From assembly GCA_035764725.1 (NCBI GenBank), contig DASTYT010000127.1:1-46380 (forward strand): a DNA stretch of 46,380 nt. The letters are read 5' to 3'. Shown one piece after another: positions 34,652-43,274 of this stretch (the first letter of the stretch is position 1; every line of letters starts with the position of its first letter). Both the position numbers and the translations under genes were made by a program. The notes below the pieces were generated by a model that did not search any database, was not told the origin of the DNA, and saw only the letters and a list, made by a program, of their open reading frames with translations. The stretch is from Candidatus Methylomirabilota bacterium (lineage in GTDB: Bacteria; Methylomirabilota; Methylomirabilia; Rokubacteriales; CSP1-6).

Positions 34652-37405
34652 ATGACAGAGCAGCCGGATCGGGAGTTCTTGCTGAGCATCTTCCTCATGG
34701 AGGCCTGGGACACGGTCTCCATCCTCGAGGAAGGCGCTCCCGGTCTGCCCGCCGGCGACGATGTCGAGCCGCTGCTCGTGGTCGCGCATCGCCTCCGGGG
34801 CGCGGCCGCCCTCCACGGCTTCCCCGAGCTGGCCGCGGAGGCGGCTGCCATCGAGGACATGCTGGAGCGGGTGTCCGCGGCGGGCGCCGCCGAGCGCGTC
34901 GCAATCGCGGGCGCCCTCGGGGCCGCGGTGACGCGGCTGCGCGAGGGCCTCGAGCGCACCGGGACGACCCCGCCCGCCCCCGAACCGGGGCTCGCCGAGG
35001 CCGAGACGACCGACGCCCTGCTCACGGAGCTCGCCACGTTCTACGCGAGCAACACGGAGGTGCTGGAGTACTTCGGGCCCGAGGCGGTGGAGCACCTCGA
35101 TACGATCGCGCACTCGCTGCTCGCCATCGAGGGGGGCGCCGATCCAAGGGCGGAGGCCGCTACGCTGTTCCGCGCGTTCCACACCCTCAAGGGAGCCGCG
35201 TTCACCGTGGGGTGCCGTGCCATCGGGGACTTCGCCCATCGCGTGGAGGACCTCCTCGTCGCCGTCCGGGAGGCGCGCCAGCCCTTCACCCCCGCGGTGG
35301 TGGAGGCGGTGTTCGCGAGTGCCGATGCCATCCGCCTCATGCTCGCGGCGGCGACCGAGCGCCCGCGCGGCCTGGACGCGGCGGCGCAGCGGGCGCGGGG
35401 GCTCATCGCCGCGCTCATGGTGGATGGCCGCGCCGCTGCGAAGGAGACGGCCGCGGAGGACGCGCACGTCCCCGAGACGGCGACCGCCTCCCCCCGCGTG
35501 GCGGTCGCGCCGGCCCCGCGCGCGAGCATCCGGGTCGCGGTGGACCGCCTGGACTCGCTGATGAACCTGGTCGGCGAGCTCATGGTCGCGCGGGCGCGTA
35601 TGGACGAGCACCTCGCGCAGCTCGACCGAGTGGGCGAGCTCTTGCTCTGGAGTCGCACGCGCATGGGGGAGGCGGTGCGCGCCTTCGAGGGCAAGTACGA
35701 GTACACGCAGCTGCCCGCCATGGCCGGCGCGCGCGCCGGCGGCGGCACGGGCGTCCCGCCGCTGGGTCCCCCCACGACCGGCCACTCCAGCGCCCTCGTC
35801 CATGAGTTCGAGGAGCTCGAGTTCGATCGCTACGACGACTTCAATATCCTCTCGCGGCGCGTCGCGGAGGTCTCCGCCGATGTGGGCGAGGTGCAGGCGC
35901 AGCTGGCCGCGCTGGTGCGCATCGTGCGGGACGACGCCGCCCAGATGCAGCGTCTCACCTGGAGCTTGCGCGGCGAGATCACGCGCTCGCGCATGGTGCG
36001 CATCGGCACGCTCTTCGGCCGCTTCCTGCGTCGGATCCGCGCCATCGCGGCGGACACCGGCAAGTCGGTGGACGTGAAGGTCATGGGGGAGGGCGTCGAG
36101 CTCGACAACACCATCATCGAGCAGATCGCTGACCCGCTGCTGCACCTCGTCCAGAACGCGGTGTTTCACGGCATTGAGCCCGAGGCGGAGCGGACCGCCC
36201 AGGGGAAGCCCGCCCGCGGCACCCTCACCTTGCGTGCCTATCAGGAGGGCGGCTCGGTGTACGTGGAGGTGGAGGACGACGGGCGCGGCATCGCCGCCGA
36301 CCGTCTGCGCGCGAGCGCCGTCCGGGGCGGCTTCCTGGACGTGCCGGGGGCCGCGCGGCTCAACGACCGCGAAGCGCTCGACCTCGTCTTCCTGCCGGGG
36401 TTCAGCACCGCCGAGGTCGCGACCTCGGTGGCCGGGCGGGGCATCGGCATGGACGTGGTCCGCACCAACGTGCTGCGGCTCGGTGGCGAGATCGACGTCG
36501 AGACCGAGGTCTCTGTAGGCACGCGCTTCACCCTCAAGCTGCCGCTCACCGTCCTCATCGGTCACGCGCTCGCCATCCGGGTCGGGAAGACGGAGCTCGC
36601 GGTCCCGGTCAGCGCGGTGCGCGGCCTCTACGCCGTGGACCCCGCGGATATGCACGCCGGACCCGAGGGCGAGACGGTGGAGCTCGAGGGGGATGTGCTC
36701 GATCTCATCCGGCTGGCCCGGGTGCTCGAGCTGTCCGGCGAGGCACCCTCCGGGCGCATCCCCGTGATGGGCCTGCGGGCGGGCCGCCGGGTCGTTGCCG
36801 TCGCCGTCGACGAGTTCCTCGGCAAGCAGGAGATCGTCATCAAGAGCCTCGGCGCCTTCCTGGAGGACGCTGGGCCCTGGGCCGGCGCCAGCATCGCGGG
36901 CGATGGACGGATGGTGCTGCTTCTCGATCCCAACCGCCTGGTCGAGCGCGTGCGGGGGGCCGGCCGATCCGAGGGGCGGCCCACCGTCGAGACGCCGTCG
37001 CTTTCGCCGTCCGGACGGCCGGGCCGCGTGCTCGTGGTGGACGACTCCCTCAGCGTCCGGAAGTTCGTGGGCATGATGCTGGAGCGCGCCGGCCTCGAGG
37101 TCCGCCTGGCCTCGGACGGGCACGAAGCGCTGGGTCTCCTCGCCGAGGCGGCGAGCGACCTCGTCGTCACTGATCTCGAGATGCCCCGGGTGAACGGCTT
37201 CGAGCTGATCACCGACCTGCGCCGTCGGCCGGAAACGCGCGACATCCCGGTCATCGTGCTGACCACGCGCGCCGGCGAGAAGCATCTGGCGCTCGCGCGC
37301 AAGCTGGGGGTGGAGCACTACGTGACCAAGCCCGTGGACGAGCGCGCGTTCGTCGCGCTGGCCTTGAGCCTGGTGCCGCAGGGCGCCCGGGGGGCCCGGC
37401 CGTGA
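34652..37405 (+). CDS. Hybrid CheA histidine kinase with two Hpt domains and a receiver (ChpA-like)
   Basis: A 917-residue kinase. Hpt1 (about 1-105) has AHRLRGAA with His46; Hpt2 (about 125-250) has FHTLKGAA with His177. After a Pro/Ala linker come a dimerisation region (about 290-460, with a Gly/Pro-rich insertion), an HATPase (N-box HLVQNAVFHGIE with Asn502, then EDDGRGI and GRGIGMDVVRTNV), a CheW-like domain (about 640-775) and a C-terminal receiver (about 790-917) with DD pair and phospho-Asp841. Multiple Hpts plus a terminal receiver are the ChpA/PilL plan of type IV pilus systems. ATG 34652 is used; cheB overlaps the stop. Confidence 0.92.
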   Translation: MTEQPDREFLLSIFLMEAWDTVSILEEGAPGLPAGDDVEPLLVVAHRLRGAAALHGFPELAAEAAAIEDMLERVSAAGAAERVAIAGALGAAVTRLREGLERTGTTPPAPEPGLAEAETTDALLTELATFYASNTEVLEYFGPEAVEHLDTIAHSLLAIEGGADPRAEAATLFRAFHTLKGAAFTVGCRAIGDFAHRVEDLLVAVREARQPFTPAVVEAVFASADAIRLMLAAATERPRGLDAAAQRARGLIAALMVDGRAAAKETAAEDAHVPETATASPRVAVAPAPRASIRVAVDRLDSLMNLVGELMVARARMDEHLAQLDRVGELLLWSRTRMGEAVRAFEGKYEYTQLPAMAGARAGGGTGVPPLGPPTTGHSSALVHEFEELEFDRYDDFNILSRRVAEVSADVGEVQAQLAALVRIVRDDAAQMQRLTWSLRGEITRSRMVRIGTLFGRFLRRIRAIAADTGKSVDVKVMGEGVELDNTIIEQIADPLLHLVQNAVFHGIEPEAERTAQGKPARGTLTLRAYQEGGSVYVEVEDDGRGIAADRLRASAVRGGFLDVPGAARLNDREALDLVFLPGFSTAEVATSVAGRGIGMDVVRTNVLRLGGEIDVETEVSVGTRFTLKLPLTVLIGHALAIRVGKTELAVPVSAVRGLYAVDPADMHAGPEGETVELEGDVLDLIRLARVLELSGEAPSGRIPVMGLRAGRRVVAVAVDEFLGKQEIVIKSLGAFLEDAGPWAGASIAGDGRMVLLLDPNRLVERVRGAGRSEGRPTVETPSLSPSGRPGRVLVVDDSLSVRKFVGMMLERAGLEVRLASDGHEALGLLAEAASDLVVTDLEMPRVNGFELITDLRRRPETRDIPVIVLTTRAGEKHLALARKLGVEHYVTKPVDERAFVALALSLVPQGARGARP

Positions 37406-38535
37406 AGGTCCGGGGCCATGGGATGGATGGAGCGGTCAGCACCCCCGTGCGGGTGCTGGTGGCGGGCGAGTCGCGCGCCATGCGCAGCGCGCTCCGTCGC
37501 ATGCTGGGCGCGGATCGACGCCTCGACGTGGTCGGGCTGGCGAGCGACGCCGATGAGGTCCTCCGCTCGGTCATCCGTCTTCGACCCGACGTGATCGTGG
37601 TCGACGTCGGGATGGATCCCTCCGATGCCCTCGCGACGATCGACCGGGTCATGGCCGAACATCCGACAGCCATGGTCGTGATGAGCGCGGCCACGCCGGA
37701 GGGCGGCGAGTCGGCCATCCGCGCGCTCGAGCTGGGAGCCGTGGACGTACTCGCGAAGCCCAGCTGGAGCGTGGACCCCGGGCTGAGCGCGCTCGCCGAC
37801 GAGATGGTCCGCAAGATCCTGACCGCCTCGCGCGTGCGACCGGCGCGCGTCGCGGCGGCGCGCCCGGGCGAGCGGCCGCCCGCCGCCTCGCACCCGAGCC
37901 TGCCCACCTTCGGCGTGCCCGCCAACGACCAGGGCTGGACTCCCTGCGTGGTGATCGCCGCATCCACCGGCGGGCCGGCCGCGCTGCTCTCGCTGATCCC
38001 TGAGCTGCCGAAGGAGCTGCCCGCCTCGGTGCTCGTGGTGCAGCACATGCCCGCGCCCTATACCTACACGTTCGCCCACATGCTGAACGACCGCGCGGCC
38101 ATCGAGGTGCGCGAGGCTGCCGAGGGCGACCGCCTGGCGCGGGGGCAAGCCTTCGTCTGCCCGGGCTCGCGGCATCTCACCGTCGACGCGCGCGGCACGG
38201 TGTGGCTTCGCCCCGCGCAGAGCTCGTCCCAGGACTCGCCGTCCGCCGACCTGGCGATGACGTCCGTGGCGGAGCAGGCGGCGGGCCTCGCCATCGGCGT
38301 GGTGCTCACCGGGATGGGCCGCGATGCCGCGCTCGGCGCCGCCGCCATCCGGAAGAGCGGCGGCATCGTGATCGCGCAGGACGAGGCGTCCTCGGCGGTG
38401 TACGGGATGCCGCGCGCTGCCGCCGACATGGGCTGCGTCGACGCGATGGTGCCCCTGTCCGGGCTGCCCGAGACGGTGCTGGCCTGCGTGGGCGATCTGC
38501 TGAGCCATCACCTGCGGATGGGCCATGCCTCTTAG
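37402..38535 (+). CDS. cheB: CheB-type methylesterase with degenerate receiver (ChpB-like)
   Basis: A 377-residue CheB. The C-terminal esterase domain has the triad residues in AASTGGPAALL (Ser), VVQHMP (His) and LTGMGRDAALG (Asp), so it should demethylate or deamidate receptors. The N-terminal receiver keeps the acceptor Asp68 (VVDVGMD) but the acidic pair that binds magnesium is changed to A-G-E (residues 21-23), so phosphorylation control is doubtful. The start is GTG 37402 (ATGA-like overlap with cheA), or ATG 37423. No cheR is present in the window. Confidence 0.9.
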   Translation: MKVRGHGMDGAVSTPVRVLVAGESRAMRSALRRMLGADRRLDVVGLASDADEVLRSVIRLRPDVIVVDVGMDPSDALATIDRVMAEHPTAMVVMSAATPEGGESAIRALELGAVDVLAKPSWSVDPGLSALADEMVRKILTASRVRPARVAAARPGERPPAASHPSLPTFGVPANDQGWTPCVVIAASTGGPAALLSLIPELPKELPASVLVVQHMPAPYTYTFAHMLNDRAAIEVREAAEGDRLARGQAFVCPGSRHLTVDARGTVWLRPAQSSSQDSPSADLAMTSVAEQAAGLAIGVVLTGMGRDAALGAAAIRKSGGIVIAQDEASSAVYGMPRAAADMGCVDAMVPLSGLPETVLACVGDLLSHHLRMGHAS

Positions 38536-39016
38536 CCCGAGCCGTGTCGCGCCGCGGCCCCACCACATCCCGACCCTGCGGGGGCGCTACCTGCTCTTCG
38601 CGGTTCACGGCCGCACCTACGCGGTGGAGGCGTCGTGCGTGAAGCAGGTGCGCCGTGGTGAGGGGGCGCTGGACGGTGACCTCTTGTTCCTCGGCACGCC
38701 GTACACGGTGATCGACCTGCGCGCGCTCCTGGGCTTCCCCGAGTGGACCGGTGCCGCCGAGGGACCGCACGGCCGCGTGGCAGTGCTGGTGGTCGGTGCC
38801 GGGCTGTCCGGTGCGCTCCTCGTGGACGCCATCGTCAATCTGGTCCTGCTGCCCCTCGACGTCATCGGCTCCGTGCCGCTCGACTTCTCCGCGCCTGAGC
38901 GGCGCTGGCTTCGCGGGCTCGCCCACGTGGACGGCCGCGAGATCCCGGTGCTCGACGTGGAGGCGCTGCTGCCATACCGCCTGGAGAGGAGATATGCCCA
39001 AGGTCTTGCTGGTTGA
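38525..39016 (+). CDS. CheW-like coupling protein (ChpC position)
   Basis: A 163-residue CheW-domain protein. The core reads YLLFAVHGRTYAVEASCVKQ, LFLGTPYTVIDLRALLGFP and WLRGLAHVDGREIPVLDVEA, the last matching the CheW C-terminal strand. ATG 38525 overlaps cheB by 11 nt, and its stop lies 23 nt inside the next gene. A second CheW after CheB matches chpC in Pil-Chp order. It may serve a different receptor or scaffold from the first CheW. Confidence 0.8.
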   Translation: MPLSPSRVAPRPHHIPTLRGRYLLFAVHGRTYAVEASCVKQVRRGEGALDGDLLFLGTPYTVIDLRALLGFPEWTGAAEGPHGRVAVLVVGAGLSGALLVDAIVNLVLLPLDVIGSVPLDFSAPERRWLRGLAHVDGREIPVLDVEALLPYRLERRYAQGLAG

Positions 39017-39806
39017 TCCCGAGCCGGATAGCCGCGGCGCGTTCGAGCGCGCCCTGCGGGGTGACGGCTACGAGGTCTCCGTCGCGACGAGCGGATCATT
39101 CGCCCTGACGCAGATCGAGTGGGATCGGCCTCACGTCATCGTCACCCAGGCGCGGGTGGACGACATGGACGGCTGCGAGCTGTTCGGGCTCGTGCGGAGC
39201 GACCCGAAGACCAGGGAAATTCCGTTCCTGCTCGTTGCCGGGCTGGAGCGGCACATCGCCGCGCAGGCCGCCGCGCACGGGGTCGACCGGCTCTGCACGG
39301 GCCACGTGAGCATGCGTGTCTTCCTGGACGGTGTGCGCGCGCTGCTCACGGGCGAGCCGGCGGCGGGCGCCGCCGCGCCGGCGGCGAGCGCTGCGCCGAA
39401 GGAGCCGCCGGCCCAGGTGATGCGGGGCACGCTCGACGTCATGGACCTGCCCGCGCTCGCCCAGGCCATCGCGATGGGCGGCAAGACGGGCCGACTGACG
39501 GTGACCCTGACTCCGGGCGTGGGCGTGCTCGAGTTCGAGGGCGGCCAGCTGGTCCACGCCGAGTACGGCGGGGAGAGCGGAGAGCAGGCCTTCACCGACT
39601 TGGTCTGCGCCTCGCAGGCGGAGGGCGCCGGGGACTTCTGCTTCTCACCGGTCGCGCGCGGCCAGACGGGCAAGCTGCCCCGGACGGTACACCGGAGCGT
39701 GGATCGGTTGCTCCTGCGCATCGCCGCAGGCATCGATGAGGGCCGCGCGGCCCTCGAGACAATCGAACCGGCCGCCCCCGGGCGCGCCGCGAAAGGGCGG
39801 GCCTAG
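38994..39806 (+). CDS. Pseudo-receiver fused to PATAN (DUF4388) domain
   Basis: A 270-residue protein: a receiver-like domain (about 1-120), an Ala/Pro linker and a PATAN/DUF4388 domain (about 140-255: GTLDVMDLPALAQAIAMGGK, GRLTVTLTPGVGVLEFEGGQ, VHAEYGGESGEQAF). The receiver is degenerate: the acidic pair reads D8-P9-E10 and the phospho-Asp is Gln52 (VIVTQARVDDMDG), so it cannot be phosphorylated in the usual way. PATAN receivers in cyanobacteria (PixE type) act on the pilus motor PilB, which is encoded downstream here. ATG 38994 follows GGAGAGGAGAT and overlaps cheW by 23 nt. Confidence 0.85.
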   Translation: MPKVLLVDPEPDSRGAFERALRGDGYEVSVATSGSFALTQIEWDRPHVIVTQARVDDMDGCELFGLVRSDPKTREIPFLLVAGLERHIAAQAAAHGVDRLCTGHVSMRVFLDGVRALLTGEPAAGAAAPAASAAPKEPPAQVMRGTLDVMDLPALAQAIAMGGKTGRLTVTLTPGVGVLEFEGGQLVHAEYGGESGEQAFTDLVCASQAEGAGDFCFSPVARGQTGKLPRTVHRSVDRLLLRIAAGIDEGRAALETIEPAAPGRAAKGRA

Positions 39807-39809
39807 GTC

Positions 39810-40784
39810 ATGGCAAAGGTCCTGGTCGTGGACGATTCGCTGAGCGTGCGCAAGGTCGTGGAGCGCGCGCTGGTCGCCCGCCAGCTCGAAGTGGTCTCGG
39901 CGGCGTCCGGCAACGAAGCCATCGCACAGATCGAGCGCGAGCTGCCCGATCTGGTGGTGTGCGACGTCGTGATGCCCGACCGCGACGGCTACGAGATCTG
40001 CCGCTTCGTGAAGTCGCATCCCAAGCTCGGGCGGGTGCCGGTGCTGCTGATCTCCGGCATTGTCAACGGGACCGTCCTCGAGCAGGCCGCGGAGGCCCGG
40101 TCCGACGACGTGCTGCGCAAGCCCTTCGAGGCGGCCGAGCTGGTCCGCAAGGTTTCCGAGCTCCTGGCCGGCAACGGCGCCTCCGGCCGCCCGGCGACGG
40201 CGCGCCTGGACGCGCCCGCCGCCAACGGCGCGCCCGTGCCGGCAGCGCAGCCGGCGCCGGCGACCGTGCCCGTTCCGCCCGCGGCGCCGCCGATCACGCC
40301 GCAGTCGGTCGCCGCCATTCTGAGCCGCGCGCGTAGCGGCGAGCCCTCGACCCCGCCCGCCGGGTGGACTCCGCCTGCCCCCGCCCCCCGCGTGGAGCCG
40401 GCCGCGGCGGCGCGCCCGCCTGCCCCGCTCGCGCCGGATCTCCGCACGGCGCTCGCGCAGTTCATGACCGCCTCGGGCGCCGACTGGGCGGCGCTCAGCG
40501 ATCGCGAGGGCTTTCTCATCGAGGCGGCCGGGGCCGCGTGGTCCGAGGTCGAGATCGCCTCGGCCATGGCGGCCTGTCTGGTGGAGTCCTCCGAAGGCAT
40601 CGGCCGCGAGCTCGGCCGGGGCGGCCTCGGCGCGATGCTCGTGGAATACGAGAAGGGATCCGTGCTGCTTCACACCGTGGGCTCGACGGCAGTGCTGGCC
40701 GTGATGCTCAAGGACGCGGCCGCGCTCGGGAAGGTCCGCTACTACGTGAAGCGGTTCCTGCCCGACCTGGCGCGGTTCGTCTGA
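39810..40784 (+). CDS. Receiver fused to Roadblock/LC7 domain
   Basis: A 324-residue protein with an intact receiver (about 1-118: D8-D9, D52 in VCDVVMPDRDG, K104 in LRKPF), an 85-residue Pro/Ala-rich linker and a Roadblock/LC7 domain (about 207-324: FMTASGADWAALSDREGFLI, then a CLVESSEGIGRELGRGGLGA segment). Roadblock proteins such as MglB bind small Ras-like GTPases. This fusion could pass CheA phosphorylation directly to the MglA encoded further on. ATG 39810 is 3 nt after the previous stop. Confidence 0.87.
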   Translation: MAKVLVVDDSLSVRKVVERALVARQLEVVSAASGNEAIAQIERELPDLVVCDVVMPDRDGYEICRFVKSHPKLGRVPVLLISGIVNGTVLEQAAEARSDDVLRKPFEAAELVRKVSELLAGNGASGRPATARLDAPAANGAPVPAAQPAPATVPVPPAAPPITPQSVAAILSRARSGEPSTPPAGWTPPAPAPRVEPAAAARPPAPLAPDLRTALAQFMTASGADWAALSDREGFLIEAAGAAWSEVEIASAMAACLVESSEGIGRELGRGGLGAMLVEYEKGSVLLHTVGSTAVLAVMLKDAAALGKVRYYVKRFLPDLARFV

Positions 40785-40800
40785 GGGGGGCGAGAACGCG

Positions 40801-43263
40801 ATGAAGAGCCTGGTCCTGACGCTCGCGAATCTGGCCGGATATGCCGTGACGGCCCTGGCGCTGTTCGCGCTCCTGCCCGTCGCCGATCTCTCGCTGCCCT
40901 GGTGGGTCGCGCTGGCCGCGCCCGCCATCGTGTACACGCTCGTGGTGACGATGTGCTGCCCACGCGCCAACACCGCCGAGGCGATCGGCATCGTGGCGCT
41001 GCTCTTCCTCGCGCACGCGGCGCTCGCTTCCGCCACCGGCATGGTCTACGCGGCCTTGACCGAGCTGCCGTACCCCACCGCGCTCGCGCTCACGGCGTGG
41101 CAGTACCTGCCCGCGCCCGTGCTGCAGGTGCTCTGCGTGTCGCTGATGGTGCTGCCGTTCCGCGCGTTCTATGCGCCGCCGCGCGCGCGCCGTCGCGGCC
41201 GCTCCGGCGTGTCGCCCGCCGCCGCGCTGGGTGTCGGGTCCTCGGGGAACCCGCGCCACGTCGCCCCCGAGCTGCCGCCGAGCCCGTTCGCGACGCCTGA
41301 GCTCCCGCCGTCCTCGCCGGCGCTGGCTGGCGCGACTCCCGAAGGCTTCGGCCTGCCCGCGCCCATCGCGGGAGGCTCGCGGCGGGAGGGCGCCGAGCGG
41401 GTGGAGGAGGTCGTCTCGATCCCGTTCGCGCGTATCGCCGATCAGCTTCCCGCCGGCGCGTTCACCATTTCCCCCGATCGGCTCGGCGCCAACATGCTCG
41501 AGCCGGGCCATTTGCTCGTGCCGACTCGTCTCGTCATCCCGCAGCTGGTGGAGGGCCATGTGACGGTCGCGTGGGAAGATATCGCCGATCAGTTCCCGCG
41601 GCACGCGCTGGCCGTGGACGAGGCCTCCGTGCGGGACGGCCTGGCCGACGGCCGAATCGTGCTACCGCTCGACGAGGTGGTGCGCCGGCTGCCGGCGGAG
41701 ATGTTCGAGATGAGCTCACCGAGCGCGGACATCCAGGGCCTCGAGCGCTTCCCGCTGCCGTTCCGCCCGTTCGAGCTGGACCCGGACCCGATGATGTCGA
41801 GCCCCCCGCCGTCCACGCCGGCGGCGGCGGCGCCGACGCCGGCCGAAGAGCCTCCGGTGAAGGGCGCGCTGCCCGATCCGGCGACCGTGGTCGAGCCCGA
41901 GCCGGCCGAGGCAGTGGTGGAGCGGTCAGTGCCCGTCGCCGAGGCCGCGCCCACGATCGAGGCCGAGTACATCCCGTCCTTCCTGGTTCCGGACAGCGAG
42001 ATCGAGTACGGCCTGCGCGACCGCATGAGCGAAGCCCTGCTGCCCGAGCTGCCTAGTGCCGAGGTCACGGCCGAGCTTGGCGAGGTGCCCAACCCCGTGG
42101 TCAAGGCCGAGCGGGACGAGCTGTCCAGCGCGGACTTGGAGGCGGCGAGGTCCGGTGTCGTCGCGGCGGATCTGCCCGCGATGACTGTCGCGGCGACGCC
42201 CGCGGTCGCGACTCCGCCCGTGGTGGAAAGGCCGCCGGTCGTGGAAACACCACCGGCCCTGACGCCGCCACCCCCCCTGACGACGCCGCCGGTCGTGGGG
42301 AGGCCCAGCGTCGTGGAAAAGCCGCGCGTCGTGGCGCCGCCGGTCGAAGGGCCATCCGTGGAGGCGCCCCGGGTCGCGGAAATCCCGCGCGTCGTCCCGT
42401 CGCCCGTTGAGGCGCCCCGGGTGGAGCAGCTGGTCGCGGACACGTCACGGACGGCCGCGCCGTCCATCGGAGATCGGGCCCGACAGGGGAGCCAGCTTGC
42501 GGCGGTGCTGACGCCGTTCGGTGCCTTGGAGGTCGGCTCCCGCGGCATCGAGGGGGTCACGCTGTTCACGTTCGCGTCAGGTGCGCTATCCGCCGAGGCG
42601 GTGCTGCGCACGGCCGGCGCCATCCTGCCATTCCTCATAACCGGGCGCGCGCCGTGGACGGTGGATCAGCTCACGGTGCGCCGCGAGGGCGGGGCGATCA
42701 TCGTCACCCCGCTCGGTCCCGTCGAGTCCGGCGGGCCCGCCATGGTGGCCTCCGTCGGCCGCGTGGGCTCACTCGCCCTGCTCGAGATCGTGTGTCTCAA
42801 AGCCGCGCGCGAGCACCGGCTGACGTATTCCGCGGTCTCGCCGCGCGCCGCGGCGTCCGCGACGTCCGGCGGCGCGACCTATGACACCCGCAATGGCGGC
42901 GGTCTCTCGCTGGGCTTCCTCGCTGGCGACCTCGACGCATTCGGGCGGGTGAGCCCCACCGTGCTACGCGACTCCACTGGCGGCACCGAGGTCTGCGTGT
43001 TCCTCACGCCCGGTGGCGACAGCCGGGCGGTGGCGGGCTTTTCCGTGGACGTCTGCCGTGCCCTCGTCGAGAGCGACGAGCCCGCGCTCGGGGCGCTCCA
43101 ATCGGTGACCTTCCGTCTGGGCGAGCGCCGGCTGGTGGTCCGGCCGGTGAAGGGGACGCTCGGACGCTTCAGCGTGCTCGTGGCCGCCGGTGAGGCCGTG
43201 GACCGGCCGGGCCTCGCGCATCGCCAACTCGAGCGCGCCGCCGGGCTGCTGCGCGGCGTCTGA
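40801..43263 (+). CDS. Four-helix membrane protein with repeat motifs and tandem Roadblock-like domains
   Basis: An 820-residue protein I do not recognise as a named family. Residues 5-125 hold four hydrophobic segments. About 206-303 carry four degenerate copies of a motif with hydrophobic-x-x-x-(I/V)-x-x-(Q/R)-(L/F)-P spacing (IPFARIADQLP, VPTRLVIPQLV, VAWEDIADQFP, LPLDEVVRRLP). A long Pro/Val/Glu linker (about 330-560) has repeated VVExP units. The C-terminus (about 566-690 and 700-820) looks like two Roadblock/LC7-type domains, seen in GAIIVTPLGPV and RRLVVRPVKGTLGRFSVLVA. Placed between REC-Roadblock and MglA, it may be a membrane anchor for the GTPase module. The Roadblock call is by pattern only. 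Confidence 0.7.
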   Translation: MKSLVLTLANLAGYAVTALALFALLPVADLSLPWWVALAAPAIVYTLVVTMCCPRANTAEAIGIVALLFLAHAALASATGMVYAALTELPYPTALALTAWQYLPAPVLQVLCVSLMVLPFRAFYAPPRARRRGRSGVSPAAALGVGSSGNPRHVAPELPPSPFATPELPPSSPALAGATPEGFGLPAPIAGGSRREGAERVEEVVSIPFARIADQLPAGAFTISPDRLGANMLEPGHLLVPTRLVIPQLVEGHVTVAWEDIADQFPRHALAVDEASVRDGLADGRIVLPLDEVVRRLPAEMFEMSSPSADIQGLERFPLPFRPFELDPDPMMSSPPPSTPAAAAPTPAEEPPVKGALPDPATVVEPEPAEAVVERSVPVAEAAPTIEAEYIPSFLVPDSEIEYGLRDRMSEALLPELPSAEVTAELGEVPNPVVKAERDELSSADLEAARSGVVAADLPAMTVAATPAVATPPVVERPPVVETPPALTPPPPLTTPPVVGRPSVVEKPRVVAPPVEGPSVEAPRVAEIPRVVPSPVEAPRVEQLVADTSRTAAPSIGDRARQGSQLAAVLTPFGALEVGSRGIEGVTLFTFASGALSAEAVLRTAGAILPFLITGRAPWTVDQLTVRREGGAIIVTPLGPVESGGPAMVASVGRVGSLALLEIVCLKAAREHRLTYSAVSPRAAASATSGGATYDTRNGGGLSLGFLAGDLDAFGRVSPTVLRDSTGGTEVCVFLTPGGDSRAVAGFSVDVCRALVESDEPALGALQSVTFRLGERRLVVRPVKGTLGRFSVLVAAGEAVDRPGLAHRQLERAAGLLRGV

Positions 43264-43274
43264 GAACGGGAGCC

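Noticed and set aside
36120..36180. Possible loss of kinase function in the CheA N-box because it reads NAVFHGIE rather than NSxDHGIE
   Set aside because: The key Asn502, His and Gly are kept and the G1 and G2 boxes are intact, so the kinase is probably active.
34598..37318. A 906-codon minus-strand frame opposite the CheA gene
   Set aside because: Its composition is that of a shadow frame; the plus-strand CheA has every expected motif.
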